From NCBI RefSeq assembly GCF_026151205.1, contig NC_087073.1:21542837-21606836 (forward strand): a stretch of DNA of 64,000 nt. The letters are read 5' to 3'. Origin of the DNA: Bolinopsis microptera. Its lineage: Eukaryota; Ctenophora; Tentaculata; Lobata; Bolinopsidae. Under the pieces are notes generated by a model, which made no database searches, was not told the origin of the DNA, and saw only the letters and a list, made by a program, of their open reading frames with translations. Shown here in pieces: positions 45,201 through 64,000 of this stretch (position 1 is its first letter; every line of letters starts with the position of its first letter). Both the position numbers and the translations under genes were made by a program.

Positions 45201-46254
45201 AGCTGATATCTCCTAGGCAGCAAAGTTTTAAAAATGTACGTCTTGATAATGATTATTTTTACCTTAGTTTTCCGCCCTCTCCTAACTATGTAAACACAGA
45301 GAAAGCTTTTAGTCACTGTGCAGTTAAAGTATTTAATTCCTTGCCATACGACATAAGATCAGCTGAGTCAGTTACATCTTTCAAGACCAAACTTAAAACA
45401 TACTTCTTTTTTCTTTTCTCTAGCATTTGATTGATTTTGCATTTACATAGGTAAAATGAACTTGTCATGTCTAATTATCAATTAAACTAAGCTCAGTTAA
45501 TGTAAGAGCCGCTTTAGAAAGCACTGGAGTTTATCTCCAGGATTAAATTATATCGAGTTATATGATTTAGCTGTAAGGCGGTTTATAAATGTTGTAATTA
45601 TTATTATTATATCAAAGAACTCAGGATCCAATTTTTGAAGAGAATTCACTAGTTCTTCCAGCTTAGCTTTTGCACACATTTCAGATATGCTGAAACAACC
45701 TTCATTCTCCAAGCCATTTATAATAAAATTTTGAAGACCAAGGTGGTAGATCACAGACCTTGCAATGAGCAGAGATCGCCCCTCAGCATCAGGTGATGTG
45801 AACTTTGACTGAAATGGTTCAATCTTGGGAGATGGTTTTTCAAATCTGTAGGAGGAGTAGGCCATAATCATATATATATAACGAATTCTCTTGGTTCCAT
45901 TAAGTCATCTGACGTTGGCTGAGGAAGAATTGTTAGAGCTTTGGATGCGTATTCTCCAAGATTTACAAGCTTCAACTTGTACATTTTGTTCTTTTTCTCA
46001 CCAGTCAATATTTGGCACTGATAGCGACCCTCCCATGGATTTTCGTGATCAAAATCAAGAACTTGGCATTTGTGATGGTTAAGATTTTTACCAACTTCAC
46101 TCTTCAAATGCAAAATAACGAAGTCATGTCCAATAACATCTTCATCTCGAACTTCTCTTATTTTAGCAAGAGCATCTCTTTCTATACTTAGCCATGATTC
46201 GGGCTCTGATGAGTCACACGAATCTGCTGCACAGATGCCATTATTGGAGAGCAT
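42213..46254 (-). pseudogene. Intronless RING-H2 protein gene split by a LINE and a TA-repeat frameshift
   Basis: Three minus-strand blocks belong together: 46254-45868 (MLSNNGICAADSCDSSEPES...), 45871-45613 (YSSYRFEKPSPKIEPF ... LQKLDPEFFDI) and 42926-42213 (KEHKIRNDPAVLKRF ... to the stop). Blocks 2 and 3 join in frame if the LINE at 42935-45607 and one copy of its 5-bp target duplication are ignored (GAT ATA AAA ATG). Blocks 1 and 2 are out of frame by one TA unit in a TATATATATA run at about 45869-45880. The C-terminal block has a RING-H2 finger: CFLC, then CHHIFHQKC, then CPIC, as in E3 ubiquitin ligases. I do not recognise the N-terminal part. Unless the TA run is polymorphic and the LINE is spliced out, no full-length protein can be made. 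Confidence 0.75.
42935..45607 (+). mobile_element. 5'-truncated L2/CR1-like non-LTR retrotransposon
   Basis: It starts inside the endonuclease domain (HDFNIHIEDEN, then GTSSDHYFV with the SDH motif) and runs through a complete reverse transcriptase: NYRPISNLSFLSKIIEK, LLLLDLSAAFDTVNH, GVPQGSILGPLLF and the catalytic LYADDTQLYF. The frame is interrupted by one TAA at 44710 (NSSKT-stop-VIVISS) and continues to 45430. The 3' end is a short UTR (GCGGTTTATAAATG) and an (ATT)n tail, as in L2/CR1 elements. TATAT flanks both sides (42930-42934, 45608-45612). One stop codon in 2.5 kb suggests a fairly recent insertion. Confidence 0.9.
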
Positions 46255-46620
46255 CTGAATTTTAATGAGTGAAACATAAAACCATCATATTCTACGTTTA
46301 AGGAACTAATAAATAAAACGTCGACTTATTGGAAAGTCACTATACGGAGGATACTATATGAAGGTTACTATACGGAACCAGTTAATAACAGACCAACGTT
46401 ATACAGGATGATAGATGGAAGTTCTTATTGAAATTAATTTGAAACATGAGCAGAACTGTGATATGGTGATCTAAGATATGAGGGGGGGGTGTATTTGTGG
46501 TCTCACACGCAAATCAAAAGAGTCATGCTTTAACATCGACCAGAATCACACCCCGGTAAATCAATATCTCAATATAGGTTATGATAATTGAAAATTAAAC
46601 ATTTTCTTTCTCCTTCAATG

Positions 46621-46779
46621 GTCGGGTCTACGGTCTGTTAATATAATTCCCCTCCATGCTGAAGACAAAGGTACTAAAATTGTCCCTAAATTATGGAATG
46701 AGCTGCCTCTTGAAATTAGTTGTTGTGCCACTATGATTACACATCTTCAAACAGTATACACAAAATGTCACAATGACCC
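46621..46779 (+). mobile_element. LINE ORF2 C-terminal fragment
   Basis: The frame reads GLRSVNIIPLHAEDKGTKIV then PKLWNELPLEISCCATM, matching the conserved 'LWN-x-LP' end of CR1/RTE-like reverse-transcriptase ORFs. It is a short relic, distinct from the copy at 42.9-45.6 kb. Confidence 0.55.
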
Positions 46780-46794
46780 TATTAACGGGCGTTG

Positions 46795-47565
46795 CGGCGT
46801 GCGCGCGCTTATAATGCAAGCACAAAGGCTCTAGTTAGAGCTTACTGGGCCGCGCTCAGCCTGTCATTCCGCCTAATCTCTATTCGGTTTATCAACATTA
46901 AAGCCTGGGGTCCTCAGGTAAGTTAGAGCAATTATATTTCGAAATCAGCGTTTTAAAAAAAACCAATTCAAATTGGTTTTGATTGCAGTCAATTTGGAAA
47001 TTTTGAGAAAGGTTTTCAGTTGTCACACTAAAATTGTTTTAAAAATGTTATTATAATTTTTAAAATTCTTGCGTCTTTTTATTTTTAAACAAATTATTTC
47101 AATTGTTAAAAATTGAAAATATTGTGTAGGCATATACTTTTGAAGCACCCTATAGTTTCATAATAGGCTTGTAGCGCGATGCACTACTGGGTCGCGCGCG
47201 CGCATCCAATAATGCTTCTCGCAACCACAGATCGTATGCAGATCGGCGAGATGCGAAGGATTGACATCGTGAATCAAATAATAGGCCCAAAGAATATTTG
47301 TAATTTGTATTAGCATGGCAATTAGTTTTGACGGATATTGCTTGTCTAAATTTGTTCGAAGTAGCGCGCGCGCCGCGGTTTCTTCTCGAAATGGCCCGAG
47401 GCAAGTGCTAGCTAACATTTTAATTGACGATGTCAATTCATGGCAGCTCGGCGCGGCACAGTAGCGCATCTCGCCGATCTAACAGGTCGCTGTGAGAAGC
47501 CTTATTGAGTGCGCGGCGCGGCACAGTAACGCATCGCGCTACAAGCTAACATTTTAAATAATTAT
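46795..47565. repeat. GC-rich dispersed repeat shared with 15 kb
   Basis: GCGCGC-containing blocks alternate with AT-rich DNA. The block GGGCCGCGCTCAGCCTGTCA to GGGGTCCTCAGGTAA (46846-46921) is the reverse complement of 15221-15306, and TTCGAAGTAGCGCGCGC (47359) matches 15088. Within the element, GCGCGGCGCGGCACAGTAAC- and CGATCTCGCC-like blocks recur. There is no ORF of known type; open frames on the minus strand here are by-products of composition. Confidence 0.6.
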
Positions 47566-47663
47566 TAACAGGGCCTGTTTAGTGACTAGTGTTTAAGCAA
47601 TAACGTACACTTTAAATCTGTTTCGGTCTTTCATTGTATCACGTCGTGACCCCCACACCCCAC

Positions 47664-48059
47664 GGGGAATGAAATTAAATTATTGGATGCCAGGAACTAG
47701 AAATAAATATACTGGAATATTGTGATTCCATGGAGAGGTCTAATTCTAATTGGAACCATCAAGGGGAATGAAATTAAATTAGTGGATGCCAGGAACTAGA
47801 AATAAATATACTGGAATACTGTGTTTCCATGGAGAGGTCTAATTCTAATTGGAACCATCAAGGGGAATGAAATTAAATTATCGGATGCCAGGAACTAGAA
47901 ATAAATATACTGGAATATTGTGATTCCATGGAGAGGTCTAATTCTAATTGGAACCATCAAAGGGAATGAAATTAAATTATTGGATGCCAGGAACTAGAAA
48001 TAAATATACTGGAATACTGTGTTTCCATGGAGAGGTCTAATTCTAATTGGAACCCCACG
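47664..48059 (+). repeat. Four 99-bp tandem repeats with A-B-A-B higher-order pattern
   Basis: Units start at 47664, 47763, 47862 and 47961 (GGGGAATGAAATTAAATTA). Units 1 and 3 read GGAATATTGTGATTCCATGG, units 2 and 4 GGAATACTGTGTTTCCATGG, so the present array came from doubling a 198-bp dimer. CCCCACGG occurs on both sides of the array. Confidence 0.92.
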
Positions 48060-48477
48060 GTCGTTTCACCCTATAGTGTTGATACAGGCGAGCCGTGCAC
48101 TCGTGCGCGGCGGGTCATGCAACGTATGACAAGTCTTTCATTGTGCATTGTGTGAGTTCCCACATTTGTTGGTTGAGCTGATTTCGGGGTCCAGGCTCCT
48201 TCCTTTTTAAGGTGGTATCATTTCCTTGAGATTTGTGCACCTGGGGACCTCAAGCTATGTTCATAAACAGCCCAGTAACAAAATTATGGAGAAACAAAAC
48301 ATAAATTTGAGTAGAGCATTCGACACTGTTAATGGTTAAGAAAAAGACTGTCATTTTACTGCATGTTGCTGTTTGGTCAAAAGATGATGTTTGATCAGTA
48401 GTATAGTGCAGGATTTACTTTACAATACTTTACTAAAGGTTGGAGCAGCTATAGTGAAACGACAGTGGAGGTCACTA

Positions 48478-48651
48478 CGTGATACAAACGTTTCCTGTTG
48501 GCGTCCCTTCCCCTCTTAAGGTAAAACTGCTGGTAAAATCTTTAAAAAGGTGTGTTTCCGGCAAAATGCAACAAATTTGCTAGTACTTTAGTTAAGTTTT
48601 TCAAAATCCTCGCACAGCGGAGTCAGCAGGGCTCTTCGTTACTGGGTTAGG
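48478..48651 (+). mobile_element. Eroded copy of the CAGTGGCG hAT MITE
   Basis: Shares TTGCTAGTACTTTAGTTAAG, a TCTTTAAAAAGGTGTGT block and a CACAGCGGAGTCAGCAGGGC end with the intact copies at 49.3 and 49.8 kb, but the terminal repeats are decayed. Confidence 0.65.
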
Positions 48652-48794
48652 GTAAACTTAACAAAGTCTGTAGAGTCTGAGAGTCTACTTGGATCTTTTT
48701 AAGGTGACAGCAAATCAGGTAGGCTTTTCATGCTTGACCTTTTGGAAGCCTACCACCTAAAAGCTGTATCAGATAAACCAAACCCAACAACAAG

Positions 48795-48912
48795 ATAAGA
48801 TACAAGGGCAGGTCTCTCCCACAAGTTGGGATGGTCTGATGTGCTTATCTCCTTTTCAGAAACTCTTAGCCAATCTGTTGTCTGTGCTGAGGCACTATAC
48901 TAGCTGTAGGGG
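48795..48912 (-). mobile_element. Second copy of the 5.0-kb SINE-like repeat
   Basis: Reverse orientation of the 4970-5098 element (AAGGGCAGGTCTCTCCCACA ... GAGGCACTATACTAGCTGTA), about 80-85% similar by eye. Confidence 0.55.
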
Positions 48913-49023
48913 GGTTCGTCCTATGAGCCAGAGAGTGTGTATCACCAGCTGAAGCTGTACCAAATCACAGCTTGGTAAACCAAACCCACCTTTCTCTATT
49001 CTGGGACTACCAACTGAGTGCAG

Positions 49024-49795
49024 CAGAGGCGGCTATTGAGGGCGTCCAGGCGTCCGTGGACGCCCTAAAATTATTATCTGGTGGCTGGTGCTTGAAAATA
49101 GAAATAGCGATTAGTAACGGTATTCGGAAATATCTAACCGCAATATAAAGCTCTCTATTCATTCAAACGTTCTAATGTAAGCGCACGCATGATCTTTGTG
49201 AAATTTTGTGTTGTAGGGTGTCCATTCCTCGCTGAGATCGTACACGTGTGTGTCCTGTTTCACTCATGTTATAAGTTTTTGTTTTTGTTTATTTGCTGTC
49301 GCCTGTGACACAGTGGCGTAACGTTGCCTGTTGGCGCCCCCCTGCCGAAAAAAGCGCCCCCCTGTTGGCGCCCCCTCCCCTTTTTGTGCCCCTCCCTAAA
49401 ATTGAACAAATTAGGTGATTTTAAAGAATACGCGCCGGTAAAATCTCTAAAAAAGTGTGTATCTAGAGCAAAACGCGCAGTTTTGCTAGTACTTTAGTTA
49501 AGTTTTCGAAATTTTCCCACATTCAAACGACGATTTGGCGCCCCCCTAAGACGGCGCCCCCCTGCACAGCGGGGTCAGCAGGGCCTTTCGTTACGCCACT
49601 GCTGTGACACATTACATACATGAGGCACTTTGGCCTGTGTGTAACTGTAATGTACAATGGAATAGTTTAATTAATTAATTAACTCTCTGCTATGGTAATG
49701 GTATTGTATGCAGTCATCGATGAATAGACATCGGCAGTTTAGGGGGGGTCGGACACCCAACAAAACTGCCAGCCAGCTCCCACAAGCCGCCTCTG
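49024..49795. mobile_element. hAT-like element with 8-bp target duplication, hosting a second insertion
   Basis: Ends CAGAGGCGGC and GCCGCCTCTG, flanked by GAGTGCAG at 49016-49023 and 49796-49803. The 8-bp duplication and CAGnGGCG-type ends indicate hAT. A 291-bp MITE is inserted at 49311-49601. No transposase frame is seen. Confidence 0.85.
49311..49601. mobile_element. hAT MITE, inner copy
   Basis: Terminal repeats CAGTGGCGTAACG and CGTTACGCCACTG, with a perfect 8-bp target duplication CTGTGACA (49303-49310 and 49602-49609). Internally it has repeated GGCGCCCCCCT motifs. It is nested inside the element at 49024-49795. Confidence 0.93.
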
Positions 49796-49815
49796 GAGTG
49801 CAGTAGTAGTGGGAG

Positions 49816-50103
49816 CAGTGGCGTAACGTTGCCTGTTGGCGCCCCCCTGCCGAAAAGGCGCCCCCCTGTTGGCGCCCCCTCTCCTTTTGGTGCCCCTCCC
49901 TAAAATTGAACAAATTAGGCGATTTAAGAGGATACGCCGGTAAAATCTCTAAAAAAGTGTGTATCTAGAGCAAAACGCGCAGTTTTGCTAGTACTTTAGT
50001 TAAGTTTTCGAAATTGTCCCACATTCAAACGACGATTTGGCGCCCCCCTAAGACGGCGCCCCCCTGCACAGCGGGGTCAGCAGGGCCCTTCGTTACGCCA
50101 CTG
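49816..50103. mobile_element. hAT MITE, outer copy
   Basis: 288 bp, very similar to the copy at 49311. Perfect target duplication AGTGGGAG (49808-49815 and 50104-50111). Close similarity of the two copies points to recent amplification. Confidence 0.93.
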
Positions 50104-50111
50104 AGTGGGAG

Positions 50112-51498
50112 TATTCTGATTTTGCTGATATCGAGAAATTAAGGGCATTATTTTCTGCAGTAGTATCAGTGTTCTCAAACAGTTGGAGTCCCCCCACTCT
50201 AGAAAAGATAGATGCTATTCATAGTCATCATATGAGGACAATTTTGAACAGGTGGTCAAAAGGTCAAATCATCAATATTACTTAATATGTTTATATAAGA
50301 GATGTAATGTTGAAAAACTTTCTGTGCAAATTGAATAACAAAGATGGAAAATGCTTGGGTACATATGAGGGAGTACTGCCCTGCTCAACTAGTATTGTCT
50401 TTTGCCTTATACTAAAGTTCTTTTGCCTTAAAATCTGCCTTAAAATCTGATAATTTACCTTAATTCACTGGATGATTTCAATAACTATGCAAGTTGCCTT
50501 CAACAAGAGCCATATCTAGGCTGCACTTTAGAACCCTTTAAACTCTTCATGATATTGCTCACTAACTGCCAGTGTACTGATTACTTTAGTAAATATCTGT
50601 CCAATGAAAATCACTATGCCCAAATTTTCTTTCTTTGAAAATGGGCTTTTATCACGTGACAGAAAAATATTCACCAGCTGTCTCTTAGTTCCACTTTTTA
50701 CAGTACTTTGTGTTTGTCAATGCCAATGGTTTTCCATTAAATTTTTAACAGTGCTACAGTAAGAATTATTTGAAACAAAATTGTTTATATTATTCTAAAT
50801 CCTTTGGTAATGGCCCCAGTAACCTCTGTTTAAAATTAACTCTAGAATGGGTGCGGGAAGGTTATTTTGAAACCTGTCATTTAGTTACACTCACTCAGGG
50901 AATTCCACAAATCAACAGATTGCCCACTCTGTTAGTTTATTGAGTCATGGAGCAAAAATACACATCATTGGTCTGTAAGGTCCACCATGATTAGATAGAT
51001 TCACTATGAGACATTCTAATCTGTATTTTGGCAGAAGTATGGTTTGTAACTTGCATATTTTAAAACAATAATATCTTTATGTTTGGCCAAAGAAGTTTCA
51101 GAACTGGTCCTACAATCTACATTGCAAGACAGGTTGTGCAGTGAGCAGTTTATTTCAAACCTGTAAAGAAACCCCAACATTCATGTTGTTACATACATAA
51201 TAATAATATATAGAGTATAAGTAGTGATAAAATATGATTTACAAGCTTTTGAAAATGGCTTCTCTAGAATCAGGTAAACCATCGCTCTGATCTTATTGGT
51301 CGATCATTCATAACGTGACTTTAACTATTTAGCCCATGTGATGATTAATTGAATCTTTCTCACGTGTGGCTTGAGCTACAAAATTTGTACATTTTGCTAG
51401 CTTTGTATTAAGTGGCAAAATATGCACAAGTATTTGTTAAATGCACGGAACAATATTTCTGTTGCCTTGGTCCTTCAACACAATCCTTAACATAGCGC
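50112..51498. other. Upstream region of the IQSEC-like gene, nothing recognised
   Basis: No exon, RNA or clear repeat identified. If the ATG at 51499 is the first codon, the promoter should lie here. Confidence 0.35.
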
Positions 51499-61916
<10,418 letters not shown>

Positions 61917-62624
61917 GTAGAGTGTTTGCTGCATGACACCGCGTGCGTTGCCATGACACCGCGTGGTTTGGTTGTGATCACTTTTCATCGCGTGATATTA
62001 TATTTTCTGGAATGTGATGTTCATGAAAAGATGCAGAGTTCTTGTTTGAGTTTAATAAGAGAATAAGTTTCTGATAATTGTACTTGATTGTGGTGTGAGT
62101 TATTGTGTTGTCTAATGTAATAATAATAGTGCTGATTTGTATTGAAGATTGTGTGAGTGGTTTTAGCTTCACTAATTGTTGATTTCGATTCGCTGATGTT
62201 CCTATAAGCGATTAATCAACTTAAATCATAAAGTTGATAAATCTAAATCTCTTGAATTTAAGGTAATTTAACTGAAATGAAACATAATTACTCAGTTTGA
62301 TGCTTGCTTCACATGATTACACAATAATCCCTCCACACTTCATGACAGGTAGTATTCCTTATTAAATAGTCAACTTTGGTGGAGCCTGCAGGATTGCAGA
62401 ATTTTAAATTAGTCTGACAAAGTTTGTGATTTTGGCGATGTCCATTATTACAAGTTCGCATGCACATTTAATTCACAATGATTCTGATTAAATTGTGAAC
62501 CTTATCAGTGAACTTTATCGAAATGATAATGGCTGTTTAAATCAATATTATTTGAATACTCTGATCACCAACAGAAGCTGCAATCAACAGTTTGAATATT
62601 CTATTGTCAAGGTTATAGTGTTAA

Positions 62625-63449
62625 GGCCACAGGGGGGGGTCCGAGGTCAATTTTGAGATTTTGAGATATGTTGTAGAGCTCGATCTAAATTTTCAAATGC
62701 TTTTGTCCTTACCGAAAACAAAGTTTCCTATTTGAAGATATCACGCGTTGAATTTTGAGGTTTACCTGTAATTCTATTGTAAATGAAAACTTTAAATGCA
62801 ATTGTGTTCAAAATCTATCTTCTTTTTTAGTTTATGACTTAGAACCTTGTAACTTGGCAACAATGTTCTTAAAGGTATTTTGAGTTTTTGTTATGTAACG
62901 ATTTATGATATCTTGCTCCAAAGCTGAGATATGAGGTTAACCATGAGTGAGAATTACAAAATTTACAAAATTTAAAATGGTTAACCTCATAAAAAGAGTT
63001 AGGAGCAAAATTACAACAATCGTTACATAACAAACTTTTAAATTTATGTCAGGAACATAAGTTCCAAATTTGAGGTGAAATGGATAAAAGCTCTAGGAGA
63101 AGATAGGTTTTTGAGGTGGTAAATAAATTGTTCAGGAGAGTCAAAAGACTATGATTCTGAGAAAATATGTTAACCTCAATTTTCCAACAAATAAAGGACA
63201 TATAATAGTTCTGTTCACATTGGATGGCCAATTGATACCCATTGATAAGTTTAACTTGTGATGAGAGCAACAAAATGTTAAGAACTGGTTATTAGTGAGG
63301 TTAACTGATTAAAAAGGCAATAGTTAACCTCTATTTTACGACAAACTAGGCGCTCTGGGGGGCTAAGGGTGGTGTGCAAGCGTCAGATAGTACGTGGTCT
63401 GCCAACTGGCAAAAAACTTTTTTTCGACCTCGGACCCCCCCCTGTGGCC
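62625..63449. mobile_element. 825-bp TTAA-flanked inverted-repeat element
   Basis: Ends GGCCACAGGGGGGGGTCCGA and complement, flanked by TTAA (62621-62624 and 63450-63453). The inside shows repeated GTTAACCT and AGGTTAAC motifs in both orientations, suggesting hairpin formation. No transposase. Confidence 0.85.
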
Positions 63450-63775
63450 TTAAGTTGAAATTCTATCAGCCGTGTCAACTGTGGCTTTGAATACCATTTC
63501 TATGAAAACCATTACTATGTCTAATTACAGAATCCTTAAATAAGCTGCATGGTTAGCTATCCTGTTATACACAACATTTCTAAATATACATAGTTATAAC
63601 ATAATATATTCTCCTGACTTTGGCCAATGGACAGGAGCTGCAGGATCTCAGAATGTTACACTAGTTTAGGTACTTCATCACAATATCCCGTCTATTTAGC
63701 CGAGTAGTTCTAATGTACCGTCACAATAGTGACTTTAATATACCCTCTTGATTAGAACTCAATACCTCCTCACTA

Positions 63776-63990
63776 GGGGGGCCGGGGGGGGGGGGGGGGG
63801 GGGGGGGGGCGGTGTACTCTGTTAGTACTAAGTTGCCAGTAACAGTAGTAGAAGTGGAACTGTAGTCTCGAGATGTTGAGACTACAGATGTTGAGGGGGG
63901 GGGGGGGGGTGTACTCTGTTAGTAGTAAGTTGCCAGTAACAGTAGTAGAAGTGGAACTGTAGTCTCGAGATGTTGGTCTGAAACTCTGGA
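63776..63990 (+). repeat. Tandem duplication with poly-G runs at the window end
   Basis: A G-run (about 28 G at 63782-63809, about 13 G at 63896-63908) is each time followed by TGTACTCTGTTAGTA and an AAGTTGCCAGTAACAGTAGT block to CTCGAGATGTTG. It is a two-unit duplication of about 115 bp. The G-runs could form quadruplexes and are error-prone in assembly. Confidence 0.85.
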
Positions 63991-64000
63991 ACCTTCTAAT

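Noticed and set aside
47150-47469. Two minus-strand open frames of 84 and 103 codons
   Set aside because: They lie in the GC-rich dispersed repeat, have no family resemblance and overlap each other in different frames.

Overview
The window is metazoan nuclear DNA, AT-rich and loaded with transposons. The evidence for an animal is direct: GT-AG introns, a U2 snRNA gene, a Cip/Kip CDK inhibitor, a CRTAP-like collagen-modification protein, an IQSEC-type Arf-GEF, and a sperm-type Na+/H+ exchanger with voltage sensor and cyclic-nucleotide domain. The mix (AP-4 and sNHE present; L2/CR1-like LINE, hAT, mariner and TTAA-targeting elements) would fit an invertebrate such as a cnidarian or another early-branching animal. 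I cannot name the species.

Layout. 1-4 kb: 3' part of an intronless SLC9C1-like gene (+), its start lost at the window edge. 4-6.2 kb: repeats, a LINE remnant and a spacer-less 294-bp palindrome. 6.7-10.4 kb: coding exons on the minus strand of one or two unidentified genes, with a CD225/IFITM-like gene (+). 12-13.3 kb: five-exon Cip/Kip inhibitor (-). 13.4-18.7 kb: repeats, including a 2.0-kb TTAA-flanked element. 18.8-20.1 kb: TFIIA gamma (-). 20.8-29.2 kb: fifteen-exon AP-4 epsilon gene (-), whose introns hold a sulfotransferase gene (+), the U2 snRNA gene (-), MITEs and an array of nine CACGTG boxes. 29.2-30.9 kb: an inverted/tandem-repeat element just upstream of the AP-4 epsilon start codon. 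31.8-39 kb: four intronless minus-strand genes, VMP1, DCXR, a KDM7-like PHD-JmjC protein that has lost its iron ligands, and JMJD4 (frameshifted). 39.8-41.7 kb: six-exon CRTAP-like gene (-). 42.2-46.3 kb: intronless RING-H2 gene (-) split by a 2.7-kb LINE. 46.6-50.1 kb: transposon graveyard with a 99-bp higher-order array and nested hAT elements. 51.5 kb to the end: 5' exons of an IQSEC-like gene (+) with very large introns full of microsatellites, minisatellites and mariner/TTAA elements.

The genes do not form one pathway. The clearest local themes are two neighbouring JmjC genes (one apparently dead, one with intact ligands), a run of intronless genes beside intron-rich ones, and recent transposon and repeat activity that has broken at least one gene and reshaped introns. 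Exon structures given for GTF2A2, AP4E1, CDKN1, CRTAP and IQSEC were derived by hand from splice consensus; phases agree across every junction listed.
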